DNA of 64,000 nt from UBA5399 sp964592125. GTDB taxonomy: Bacteria; Bacillota; Clostridia; Christensenellales; Christensenellaceae. The notes below the pieces were generated by a model that did not search any database, had not been told where the DNA came from, and was given only the letters and a program-made list of their open reading frames with translations. Positions within the stretch are counted from its first letter, which is position 1; every line of letters begins with the position of its first letter. The position numbers and the translations under genes are program-made. The stretch spans positions 1 through 64,000 of the forward strand of contig CAZQBV010000003.1 of assembly GCA_964592125.1 (NCBI GenBank), written 5' to 3'. Positions 44,354 to 52,704 of the stretch are shown here, one piece after another.

Positions 44354-45244
44354 TTGGCAGATAATAACGAGAGCCAGGCTCTGCAACGGGACGCAGAAAC
44401 AACTGAAACGGCGGAAACAAACTCTGGCACACCAGAAGAAACTGGTGCAAAAAAGGGAATATTTGCTTCGAAAAAACCCAAGAAGGAAAAGCCGCCCAAG
44501 GTAAAAAAAGAAAAGCCGCCCAAGGTGAAAAAAGAAAAGCCTCCTAAAGTAAAAAAGGCTAAGCCACCAAAGCCAGCAAAACCGCCTAAGCCACCTAAGC
44601 CAAAGAAGGAGAAAGCGCCAAAGGTGAAGAAAGAGAAAAAGACAAAAGAGACGAAAGAGCCAAAAGAGACGAAAGAGCGTGGAACAGGCAAAAGTAAGCG
44701 CGGCTTGATTGGTGCTTTGGTTATTATTATAGTAATTGGTGCTGCAGTAGGCATATATTATTTCAATTTGTTTGGAGTGAAAGATACGGTGGTTCGTTTT
44801 TTCATTTCTCAGGACAGTCAATTTCAAGAAGCGATAGACGCCAAACAATCCTATATAGACAAGGAAGAGGGGCTGAACACGCGGCAACTGGAAATGGCTG
44901 AAAAAGAAAAGAAATTGATGGAAAAGGAGACACAACTTAAAACAAAAGAGGAGCAGTTACGTGAGAGTGAGAAGCAGGCAGCAAGCAACAATGCTTCAAC
45001 GGGAGGAGCGTCTTCTACAGCAGCGGGAAGTGTGGATAAAAATCAAACGCCTCAGATTGTACAAGTGTATGAATCTATGAAGGTGGATGCGGCGGCAAGC
45101 ATAATGAATGCAACTACAGACAACACATGGATTGCAGATATATTACGTCAAATGAATCAAAGACGAGCCGCGCAAATTATTGCTGCGCTGGATGTAGATA
45201 AGGCAGTTGTTGTTACAAGACTGATATCTGAAATGGATTCTTAA
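44354..45244 (+). CDS. MotE-like protein (MgtE N-domain)
   Basis: Bitopic membrane protein. About 296 residues: cytoplasmic N-terminus with a Lys/Pro tract made of KEKPPKVK repeats (about 40-115), one transmembrane helix (about 118-142, GLIGALVIIIVIGAAVGIYY), a coiled coil, and a C-terminal MgtE N-domain (VQVYESMKVDAAASIMNATT, RRAAQIIAALDVDKAVVVTR). This is the layout of MotE and of the fliJ-fliK spacer genes of Firmicutes. Start: TTG 44354 follows GGGAGAG; the ATG at 44339 lies before it and lacks a ribosome site. Confidence 0.72.
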   Translation: MADNNESQALQRDAETTETAETNSGTPEETGAKKGIFASKKPKKEKPPKVKKEKPPKVKKEKPPKVKKAKPPKPAKPPKPPKPKKEKAPKVKKEKKTKETKEPKETKERGTGKSKRGLIGALVIIIVIGAAVGIYYFNLFGVKDTVVRFFISQDSQFQEAIDAKQSYIDKEEGLNTRQLEMAEKEKKLMEKETQLKTKEEQLRESEKQAASNNASTGGASSTAAGSVDKNQTPQIVQVYESMKVDAAASIMNATTDNTWIADILRQMNQRRAAQIIAALDVDKAVVVTRLISEMDS

Positions 45245-45252
45245 AAAGATCG

Positions 45253-45279
45253 TAATGTTAATATTGTTTTTACCGATAT
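45253..45279 (+). promoter_or_regulatory. Possible sigma-D promoter of fliK
   Basis: TAAT (45253-45256), 17 bases, CGATAT (45274-45279, preceded by C, giving the full CCGATAT). One change in the -35. It lies 37 bases before the fliK start. Confidence 0.5.
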
Positions 45280-45315
45280 ATATAAATGGGTATAAAATAG
45301 AGAGGAGGTGAAAGA

Positions 45316-46746
45316 GTGGTAGTTACAAAAAATATTTTGGAGATTGCGCCCGCGCAGCCAGTAAAGCAAAGAGACCCTGCCAGAAGCAATGGTGACTTTA
45401 TGAAGCAGCTGGATCAAGCAGCAAGATATAGAGCTGATAGCAAGCAGGATAGGCCAGAGCGAGCAAATGCTATCCAAGAGAAGAGCGATGACAACAAGTG
45501 TTGTGAAAAAAAGGTTGCTGATTCCCCAAAAGAGGAAGCAAAAAGCGAAACACCTGTAGCAGAAGAGTTGCAAAAAACGCCTGAGACAGAAATGGTAGAA
45601 GAGCCTTTGGAAGAGAAAAAAGACCAACCCGAGGTATTTGCTGCAATTCCAATGATTATGGCAAATGAAATTGCAGACGTTTTTGTTGTGGAACAACAGT
45701 CTGCTGTGATTGATGTAGCCACTGGTATCAGCATTGAGCCTATTAACGAACTGAACTTAGAGGTAAATATGCCCGTGGTGGATGCCCAGCAGCCAGTGAA
45801 AACAGAGGTAGCGTCATTTGTTGAACTGATGCATGAAAATGCACAGACGGTACTTCAGAATGAAAATGGACAGATTGCATCGGCTGCCAAGGAAGTATTG
45901 GAACAACCTGTAAACATATTGACAGATGCAGATACAATGGATACGGAACCGGACGTGCAACAGCAAAAGGCCGGAACGAAGACAGTGGCGGTGGAGCAAG
46001 CGGCACAGCCGGAAACAATGCAGTTTGTAAAACAGGTTGTGCAGGAAATGGACGCTAAGTTAAAACAAGAAGTAGACACTACACCCAAAGCAATGCCAAG
46101 CACAACAAATGTTGAACTGGAAACTGCTGTGGAAAAACCTGCTATGATGCAGGGAAATGACGATTCCGACAATGCGGCGACCAAGCAAAAGGAGATACCT
46201 GTATTGCAGCACCCCCTAACAGCGCCAATTGCGCAAGATGGCAAGGTGGATTTTAAAATGAGTATGCAGGAACTTCAGCCGCAGGAACAGCAGCTATTGA
46301 AACAAAATGTGCAGACGCAAATTATTGACCAAGTAAGAAGCCTGGTAACGCAGGAGAAGACAGAGTTTTACCTGCAACTGAAGCCGGAACACTTGGGTGG
46401 ACTTTCCATTATGCTGGCAGCGGGCGAAAAAGGCCTTGTGGCCAAATTGATGACAGCAAGCAAGGATGTTCACATGATGTTGCAAAATGATATGACACAA
46501 ATTCAGGAAAGCTTGAAAGAGCGTGGTATCACAATTGTTCAAATGGAAGTGGTTTACGATCAAATGGCCAGTACAACTGGCAAACAAAATACAAATGATG
46601 GACAGGGCTGGGAAGCAAATGGTTCCCCCGGTAGTCAAGGAAGAGTACTGGAAGATATAATCGAGGGAGGATCCCTCACATATGACGAACTGTCTAATTA
46701 TGATATACTTGCAGAGCAAGGAGGTTCTGTGGAATTTAGTGCATAG
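45316..46746 (+). CDS. fliK: Flagellar hook-length control protein FliK
   Basis: Secreted ruler that measures the hook and triggers the FlhB switch. 476 residues: a long Glu/Gln/Val-rich, low-complexity N-terminal part (about 1-330) and a conserved C-terminal domain (LVTQEKTEFYLQLKPEHLGG, then GEKGLVAKLMTASKDVHMML). GTG start after GGAGGTG. It lies directly before flgD and flgE. Confidence 0.88.
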   Translation: MVVTKNILEIAPAQPVKQRDPARSNGDFMKQLDQAARYRADSKQDRPERANAIQEKSDDNKCCEKKVADSPKEEAKSETPVAEELQKTPETEMVEEPLEEKKDQPEVFAAIPMIMANEIADVFVVEQQSAVIDVATGISIEPINELNLEVNMPVVDAQQPVKTEVASFVELMHENAQTVLQNENGQIASAAKEVLEQPVNILTDADTMDTEPDVQQQKAGTKTVAVEQAAQPETMQFVKQVVQEMDAKLKQEVDTTPKAMPSTTNVELETAVEKPAMMQGNDDSDNAATKQKEIPVLQHPLTAPIAQDGKVDFKMSMQELQPQEQQLLKQNVQTQIIDQVRSLVTQEKTEFYLQLKPEHLGGLSIMLAAGEKGLVAKLMTASKDVHMMLQNDMTQIQESLKERGITIVQMEVVYDQMASTTGKQNTNDGQGWEANGSPGSQGRVLEDIIEGGSLTYDELSNYDILAEQGGSVEFSA

Positions 46747-46776
46747 GTTGCATACAACTTAGAAAGGAAATTATTT

Positions 46777-47466
46777 ATGGCAACAATACCAACGCCGGTA
46801 ACGGCAGGGACAACAGGCACGACGTCCACACAAAGCACAAACCGGGTTCCCAAACAGAATCTGGGGAAGAACGAGTTTCTACAAATATTGGCAGTACAGA
46901 TGTCCAATCAGGATCCTTTGGAGCCTACGAGCGATACCGAATGGATTGCCCAAATGGCACAGTTTTCTTCATTGGAACAAATGCAGGAAATGAATGCTTC
47001 TGTTACAAGCCAAAAAGCGCACTCCATGATTGGAAAATTTGTAGCTGCGGATGTGAAGGATGCAACTGGAGCAACGCAGAGTATACAGGGTCTTGTTTCT
47101 GGAGTTGTAAAATCTGGTGGAACAGATTACCTGATAGTAGGTGATTTTAAAGTGCCGATGGAATCGGTGAAGTATGTTTATGACAGTGGTATAGATCAAC
47201 AAGCGCTGGTGGCACAAACAGCAAACTTGATTGGCAAAACAGTAACGGCAGAAGTGGCGACAAACGAAAAAGACGAGTCGGGCAACTATAAAACCGAGAA
47301 AATTACGGGTGAAGTAGAATATGTTGTCATAGAAAATGGCATTATGTATGCCAAACTGAAAGACACGGCCGATATGAAGGGCAGAAAAATCATGATTTCG
47401 GATATTATACAATTTGGAGCGACAAGCGCAAGTGGCAGTGAAGAGACTGTTGCTGGAGAGGGCTGA
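46777..47466 (+). CDS. flgD: Hook capping protein FlgD
   Basis: Scaffold that caps the growing hook. 229 residues: N-terminal Thr-rich part, then LGKNEFLQILAVQMSNQDPL and TEWIAQMAQFSSLEQM, the FlgD signature. The C-terminal half (FLIWKGGT-like binding fold) is normal in length. Short leader after fliK. Confidence 0.94.
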   Translation: MATIPTPVTAGTTGTTSTQSTNRVPKQNLGKNEFLQILAVQMSNQDPLEPTSDTEWIAQMAQFSSLEQMQEMNASVTSQKAHSMIGKFVAADVKDATGATQSIQGLVSGVVKSGGTDYLIVGDFKVPMESVKYVYDSGIDQQALVAQTANLIGKTVTAEVATNEKDESGNYKTEKITGEVEYVVIENGIMYAKLKDTADMKGRKIMISDIIQFGATSASGSEETVAGEG

Positions 47467-47553
47467 GATATCCGATGTGCTAATCTGAGTAAGAGAACTT
47501 TAAGGAGTAACCTTATTCAACATTATTGGCAATGATGGCTACTATAATAATGA

Positions 47554-47581
47554 TTGAATACAATTAAAATTTATATATAAT
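47554..47581 (+). promoter_or_regulatory. Putative sigma-A promoter of flgE
   Basis: TTGAAT (47554-47559), 16 bases, TATAAT (47576-47581). It lies 24 bases before the flgE start, in the 139-bp flgD-flgE gap, and could add to read-through. Confidence 0.5.
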
Positions 47582-47605
47582 GGATAGTAGAGGAGGATCT
47601 TCACT

Positions 47606-48901
47606 ATGATGAGATCACTGTTCTCTGGTGTAACAGGTCTAAGATCACACCAGACGAAAATGGACGTAGTAGGTAATAATATTGCCAACGTAAATACGTT
47701 GGGATATAAAAAGAGCGTAACAAACTTTGCAGATTTGTATAGTCAAACGATGTCTATCGCTTCCGGCCCTACAGGCGAAATTGGTGGAACCAATGCAAGG
47801 CAAATTGGGTTGGGCACAAAGGTGAATTCTATCGTAATCAAACACAGCCCGGGTGCTGCGCAATACACTGGAAATACACTGGATGTAGCAATTGAAGGCG
47901 ATGGATTTTTCATTCTAAGGACAAATGAAGGCGAACGTTATTCGCGTGCTGGTGATTTGGCGGTGGATGGAGCGGGCTCTTTGGTGAACCAGAGTGGCTT
48001 CAAGGTGCAAGCCTATAATAGTGTATATCAACAAGGTACAATAGGCAAAGCGAAACCGACGGGCTTGACAACGGGAATTGGCACAATAAAATTTGACCCA
48101 GCCGGATCTACGAATGTAGGTTTTGTTTCGGATCCGGCAATGGTAAATGTACCTTCTGGCACGTATACTTTTTCTTTCGGACAAGCAACTGCCCCGAATA
48201 TGCCTGCTGTGCAGATTTATAGAAATGGCGTTGATGTGACAGATATTATGGGGCCTGTTACGATTACGAAAGGTGGTACCGCTGTAACAACCACTGCTCA
48301 GCTTGTGAATGCTACAGCCAATGTTCAAGATGATCTTGAAATTAGTATACCAGCATTTGGTAAAATAAAATTTGGTATTGCCCCAAACTCTACAGATGGT
48401 GCAAAAGTATTATCTGATTTGGAAGATGTGATAGACAATGCGTTCATTACTGTATCCAACAATGATGGATTTGTATCTGGAACACAGCGAGGTAATATGG
48501 AGATAGACCAAGAGCTGTACACAAACTTCGCTGTGAATGAACGTGGTCAATTGATTGCACAGTTGAAAGAAGATGTAACCATTAATGGTGTGAGATTTGC
48601 AAAAAATGAACAAATTGTATTGGGCTTTTTAGCATTGGCCACATTTACGAATAACGAAGGTTTGGAAAAAGTAGGTACAAATATGTACAGATCTTCGGCA
48701 AACTCGGGCTTGGCACAGTACGGCAGACCGGGAGAGCCGGGCTTTGGTGGTTTGACACCATCCTCTCTGGAAATGTCCAATGTAGACCTTTCGGAAGAAA
48801 TGGTGAATATGATTACCACACAAAGGGGATTCCAAGCGAATTCCAGAATTATTACTACATCAGATTCTATGCTGGAAGAATTGGTAAATCTGAAACGATA
48901 A
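47606..48901 (+). CDS. flgE: Flagellar hook protein FlgE
   Basis: Hook subunit. 431 residues: MMRSLFSGVTGLRSHQTKMD, NNIANVNTLGYKKSVTNFAD, the central GDGFFILRTNEGERYSRAGD, and C-terminal SNVDLSEEMVNMITTQRGFQ. Ribosome site GAGGAGGA. Starts after a 139-bp gap that has a putative promoter. Confidence 0.95.
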   Translation: MMRSLFSGVTGLRSHQTKMDVVGNNIANVNTLGYKKSVTNFADLYSQTMSIASGPTGEIGGTNARQIGLGTKVNSIVIKHSPGAAQYTGNTLDVAIEGDGFFILRTNEGERYSRAGDLAVDGAGSLVNQSGFKVQAYNSVYQQGTIGKAKPTGLTTGIGTIKFDPAGSTNVGFVSDPAMVNVPSGTYTFSFGQATAPNMPAVQIYRNGVDVTDIMGPVTITKGGTAVTTTAQLVNATANVQDDLEISIPAFGKIKFGIAPNSTDGAKVLSDLEDVIDNAFITVSNNDGFVSGTQRGNMEIDQELYTNFAVNERGQLIAQLKEDVTINGVRFAKNEQIVLGFLALATFTNNEGLEKVGTNMYRSSANSGLAQYGRPGEPGFGGLTPSSLEMSNVDLSEEMVNMITTQRGFQANSRIITTSDSMLEELVNLKR

Positions 48902-48922
48902 TGAACGAAATAGGAGCATTCA

Positions 48923-49213
48923 ATGATCGAAGTTTCTAAATTAAATGGTGAGAAATATTATGTGAATGCGGAGACAATAGATTTTATTGAAGAGACTCCA
49001 GATACTGTGTTGACTCTGGCATCGGGAAAAAAACTTCTGGTGCTGGAGCCACCAAGTATCATAATAAAAAGGATTGTAGCCTACAAGCAGCTTATATATT
49101 TAAATCTTCCCACCACGCTTTCAGATACGCTGGAGCAGGTTTCGGGTCTTGTTGAAGAAACAAGGGAGGCTAGACAAAATAATTTAGAAGGCAGACGCCT
49201 TCTGGAGGGGTGA
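48923..49213 (+). CDS. flbD: FlbD family protein (SwrD-like)
   Basis: Small cytoplasmic protein affecting motor power (SwrD in B. subtilis). 96 residues: MIEVSKLNGEKYYVNAETID and FIEETPDTVLTLASGKKLLV are the family core. It has a C-terminal extension of about 25 residues compared with the usual 65-75. It lies between flgE and motA, the common position. Confidence 0.9.
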   Translation: MIEVSKLNGEKYYVNAETIDFIEETPDTVLTLASGKKLLVLEPPSIIIKRIVAYKQLIYLNLPTTLSDTLEQVSGLVEETREARQNNLEGRRLLEG

Positions 49214-49219
49214 TATAAC

Positions 49220-50020
49220 TTGAATATTGCACTTATACTGGGTTGGGGAATTGCAATAGGTTGTACAATTGCATCTATTATGATGACGGGAGCGATTGGG
49301 GATTACATTGATCCTGGCTCTATTTTCATTGTGGTAGGTGGTACCATTGGTGCTTGGTTTGCGGCTATGCCTATGAATGATATCAAGAATATATTTACAT
49401 TGGTAAAAGTGGCAATGCAAAATACAGAGCTGGATCTAAACCAACAAATAGAAGATATTGTGGAAATGGCAAACATTGCGAGAAAAAATGGACTTTTGGC
49501 ATTGGAAGACAAGGTGAACAGCATGGAGGATCCGTTTATGAAAAATGGTGTTATGCTGATTCTAGATGGTACAGACCCAGAGTTGGTGAAGAATGTGATG
49601 GAGACAGAGGTTTACTTTATAGATGAACGGCATTCCAGAAATGCGGCTTTGTTTGATAAGGGCTCTGCTTTGGCACCTGCTTTTGGTATGATAGGTACTT
49701 TGATTGGTCTTATTAACATGCTTCAAAAGCTGGATGACCCAAGCAACCTGGGGCCATCTATGGCCGTTGCGTTGATTACAACATTTTATGGTGTTATTAT
49801 AGCTAATATAATGTTTAATCCTATATCCTCGCATTTAAAAGCGAAGAGTGCGGATGAACAAATACAGAAGAATATTATTATAGAAGGAATTTTGTCTATT
49901 CAAGATGGTGAAAATCCACGTGTGATAAGGGACAAACTGAAAGCATTTATCTCTAAAACTGCTGCAGCATCGGCAGGTGAAGAGGGAGCTGCGCCCTCTG
50001 AAGGGAGCGGCGGAGTATGA
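49220..50020 (+). CDS. motA: Flagellar stator protein MotA
   Basis: Four-helix stator subunit that forms the ion channel with MotB. 266 residues: N-terminal LGWGIAIGCTIASIMMTGAI, then PGSIFIVVGGTIGAWFAAMP, cytoplasmic loop with the charged MEDPFMKNGVMLI segment, and late helices (PAFGMIGTLIGLINMLQKLD). TTG start after GGAGGGGTGA. Overlaps motB by 4 bp. Confidence 0.95.
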   Translation: MNIALILGWGIAIGCTIASIMMTGAIGDYIDPGSIFIVVGGTIGAWFAAMPMNDIKNIFTLVKVAMQNTELDLNQQIEDIVEMANIARKNGLLALEDKVNSMEDPFMKNGVMLILDGTDPELVKNVMETEVYFIDERHSRNAALFDKGSALAPAFGMIGTLIGLINMLQKLDDPSNLGPSMAVALITTFYGVIIANIMFNPISSHLKAKSADEQIQKNIIIEGILSIQDGENPRVIRDKLKAFISKTAAASAGEEGAAPSEGSGGV

Positions 50021-50928
50021 GGCAAAAGAAACAGCGCGATGAAGGTGGTGGCGCAAGCTGGATGGATACATATGGAGATCTTGTAACCTTACTGCTGTGT
50101 TTCTTTGTTATGCTGTTTGCGTCCTCTACTGTAAATGAAGAAAAATGGGTTGCGTTGATAAACTCCTTTAAAAGTTATCCTACGGGTTCGGTAATAGAAA
50201 CGATAGATGTAAACGCTCCTACGCCCGGTTTTTCGGAATCAGACCAGATGCTGGATACCAATATGGCACCAAGCAGCCAAGAAGAAGCGGACTTGCAACA
50301 ACAGCTGGCACAATTGCAAGAGGCCAACAAATCTGATGCACAAAGGGCAATAGAGCAGGAGTTTAATCAGCTGTATGAGCAAATATCCGAATATATTGGG
50401 GAAACGGGACTGGAATCTCAATTGCTTTTAAACAAAAGTGGAAGAGAGATATACTTGACCATTGTGGATGGGGTACTATTTGATTCGGGAAGTGCCACAA
50501 TACGAGAAGATGCGAAACCTATGTTGACTGAGATTGGCACTATGGTAAATACGTATTTGAATAGCATACAGCAAATAACGGTGGAAGGGCATACAGATAA
50601 TGTACCCATAAGCAATTCGATGTTCAATGATAACTTGGATTTGTCATCCATGCGCGCAAACAATGTGGCTAGGTTTGTTTCCACAAATAGTGGCATTGGT
50701 AAGCATATGTTTATTAGCTTGGGTCGTTCTGAATTTGACCCGCTTGTACCCAACGACTCGCCCGAAAACAAACAGAAAAATCGAAGAGTACAGATGATTT
50801 TATTGGCAAAGAATGTGGATGCATTGACACAAGGGGTTTCAAGCTATGGTGGGGCAGATGCCACTGTGGGGGAAGAAGAAACCAACGTAGTAATGAATAC
50901 AGAAAACAGCGATGCTGTGCAGCCGTAA
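50017..50928 (+). CDS. motB: Flagellar stator protein MotB
   Basis: Anchors the stator to peptidoglycan and carries the ion-binding Asp. 303 residues: SWMDTYGDLVTLLLCFFVML with the channel Asp in YGD, a periplasmic coiled part and an OmpA-like domain (FDSGSATIREDAKPMLTEIG, VEGHTDNVPISN, RSEFDPLVPNDSPENKQKNR in part). The ATG overlaps the motA stop. Ion type (H+ or Na+) cannot be told. Confidence 0.95.
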   Translation: MRQKKQRDEGGGASWMDTYGDLVTLLLCFFVMLFASSTVNEEKWVALINSFKSYPTGSVIETIDVNAPTPGFSESDQMLDTNMAPSSQEEADLQQQLAQLQEANKSDAQRAIEQEFNQLYEQISEYIGETGLESQLLLNKSGREIYLTIVDGVLFDSGSATIREDAKPMLTEIGTMVNTYLNSIQQITVEGHTDNVPISNSMFNDNLDLSSMRANNVARFVSTNSGIGKHMFISLGRSEFDPLVPNDSPENKQKNRRVQMILLAKNVDALTQGVSSYGGADATVGEEETNVVMNTENSDAVQP

Positions 50929-50960
50929 GAAATAAATATAAACGAAGAAGGAACTGAGTG

Positions 50961-51443
50961 ATGAATAAGAGAAAAACAGCAGTGATATTGGTGATTATAA
51001 TGATTCTGGCCTTGGGACTTTCAGCATGTAGCCTATTTGGTGGTGGCGACAAAGCAGAAGGTGAATTGCCGGAGCTTAAGAAGCGGTTTTATTTTACACC
51101 AGGTGAGCCTTTTGTTGTAAATTTGAAGCAAGAACCTGTGGCTGAACAGACAGCGGCTGATGCAACAACAGCGACTACCAACACAAGCAAAAAAGCACCG
51201 CCGTTGGCTAAGGTATCGGTTTCGTTGGTTACTTTGGAAAAAGATATGACAGCAGTGCTGGAGCAAAACCAGCCTGCAATACGAAATATTTGTATAGAGA
51301 TCATTCGTAACATGACTGAAAAAGAGGCACGGGCGGATGATGCGATTGAAGTATTGGAAGCGGAAATGACGAAACAATTGACTGAATTTTTGAATATGCC
51401 AGAATTTCATGCGGTGTATATCAGTGATTTTGTAATTCAATAA
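50961..51443 (+). CDS. fliL: Flagellar basal-body protein FliL, possible lipoprotein
   Basis: Membrane protein that supports the stators. 160 residues from the ATG 50961, 7 nt after AAGGAA. The FliL C-terminal part is clear (IRNICIEIIRNMTEKEARAD and the ending FHAVYISDFVIQ). The hydrophobic N-terminus ends L20-S21-A22-C23 followed by S, a perfect lipobox, so the protein may be lipid-anchored instead of spanning the membrane like usual FliL. Confidence 0.9.
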   Translation: MNKRKTAVILVIIMILALGLSACSLFGGGDKAEGELPELKKRFYFTPGEPFVVNLKQEPVAEQTAADATTATTNTSKKAPPLAKVSVSLVTLEKDMTAVLEQNQPAIRNICIEIIRNMTEKEARADDAIEVLEAEMTKQLTEFLNMPEFHAVYISDFVIQ

Positions 51444-51593
51444 AATTCACGATTCCGTAGTAAGTGGCGGGTAGTTTGGATGCGGACAGAAAAATATATT
51501 TGTCAATGTTCCGTTTTTAAGGAAAACATTCAAGTAGCGGGGCATTGGCTATAATGTGAAATAAAAGGGCGTGTTAAATAAAGTAATGTGGTG

Positions 51594-51622
51594 TTGTGTA
51601 ATTTTCCGTAAGTTGTTATAAT
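51594..51622 (+). promoter_or_regulatory. Putative sigma-A promoter of fliM
   Basis: TTGTGT (51594-51599), 17 bases, TATAAT (51617-51622). It lies in the 265-bp fliL-fliM gap, about 90 bases before the fliM start, and just upstream of a terminator-like hairpin. Confidence 0.58.
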
Positions 51623-51635
51623 AATACTATTATTC

Positions 51636-51681
51636 AAAAAGTCTGTAACGGAATATTGTAAAATGATCCCACAGGCTTTTT
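51636..51681 (+). terminator. Terminator-like hairpin (possible attenuator) before fliM
   Basis: AAAAAGTCTGT (51636-51646) pairs with ACAGGCTTTTT (51671-51681), one G-U, loop 24 bases. The right arm ends in five T. It may stop the fliL message, or act as an attenuator of the promoter at 51594-51622, since it begins about 14 bases after the -10 box. Confidence 0.55.
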
Positions 51682-51708
51682 AAGATATTACGCCAGGAGG
51701 AAGCCAAT

Positions 51709-52704
51709 TTGGCTAATGTATTATCTCAAAATGAAATAGACGATTTATTAAATGCGTTAAACTCGGGCGAAGATGTTGCACAAACAGAAGTGTCGACAGA
51801 TGCTAATGCAGGTGTTCGTATTTATGACTTTAGAACTGCAAACAAGTTCTATAAAGAACAAATGCGTACGTTGAATATAGTATTTGATAACTTTGCATTC
51901 TTACTTGCCAATAGATTGACAGGTATGTTGCACACTGTTTGTGACATTGAAGTTATTTCTGTAGAAGAAACTAGTTTTGGTGAATTCAACAACTCATTGC
52001 CTTCGCCAGTGGTGTTGGGTATTATAGAAATGGAGCCACTGACAGGTTCTCTGATATTGGAAATGTCTTCGGCACTGGTATATGGATTGATTAGCAGGCT
52101 TTTTGGTGGCATTGCAGATTATACGCAAAGTGATAAAAGCTTTACTGAAATTGAGACATCAATTATAGAGAATATACTTTACCAAATTATGGGTATACTA
52201 AAAGATTCTTGGGAAAAAATAACAGATGTAAATCCAGTTTTGGCAAGAGTGGAATATAGTTCTCAGTTTTCCCAAATTGTAGAAACGAACGAACCTGCGG
52301 CCATTGTCACTTTAAGTGTATCTTTGGATGAAATACAGGGATTGGTTTCTATCTGTATTCCTCATTTGGCAATACAGCCAATATCTAAACAGCTAAATAC
52401 TGTGAATTGGACACTTTCTAACCAAAAAGTGCACCATAGGGACAGCAAAGAGGAGGAGATACGCGAACAGTTAATGAACACATATGTATCTCTTCGGGCT
52501 ATTTTTAACGAAACAAAAACGTCACTGCGTGAAATTATGAATATGCAGGTGGGCGATGTGATATGTCTGGATCATGGAATTAGGGAATATATCAATGTAA
52601 ATGTGGAAGACATTCCAAAGTTTAAGGGAGTAGTTGGCACGGATAATCATAAATACGCTGTTCAAATAGCGAAGATTATTAAGGAGAATGAAAACATTGA
52701 GTAA
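51709..52704 (+). CDS. fliM: Flagellar motor switch protein FliM
   Basis: C-ring protein that binds CheY-P. 331 residues: the N-terminal CheY-binding motif LSQNEIDDLLNAL (about 4-16), the middle CheC-like domain (about 40-230) and the C-terminal SpoA domain (MNMQVGDVICLDHGIREYIN). TTG start after AGGAGGAAG. Overlaps fliY. Confidence 0.95.
   Translation: MANVLSQNEIDDLLNALNSGEDVAQTEVSTDANAGVRIYDFRTANKFYKEQMRTLNIVFDNFAFLLANRLTGMLHTVCDIEVISVEETSFGEFNNSLPSPVVLGIIEMEPLTGSLILEMSSALVYGLISRLFGGIADYTQSDKSFTEIETSIIENILYQIMGILKDSWEKITDVNPVLARVEYSSQFSQIVETNEPAAIVTLSVSLDEIQGLVSICIPHLAIQPISKQLNTVNWTLSNQKVHHRDSKEEEIREQLMNTYVSLRAIFNETKTSLREIMNMQVGDVICLDHGIREYINVNVEDIPKFKGVVGTDNHKYAVQIAKIIKENENIE

Noticed and set aside
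44480..44700. Lys/Pro repeat in the MotE-like gene as a variable DNA repeat
   Set aside because: The repeats differ clearly at the DNA level and are only a few units long; they look like an ordinary cytoplasmic basic tract.
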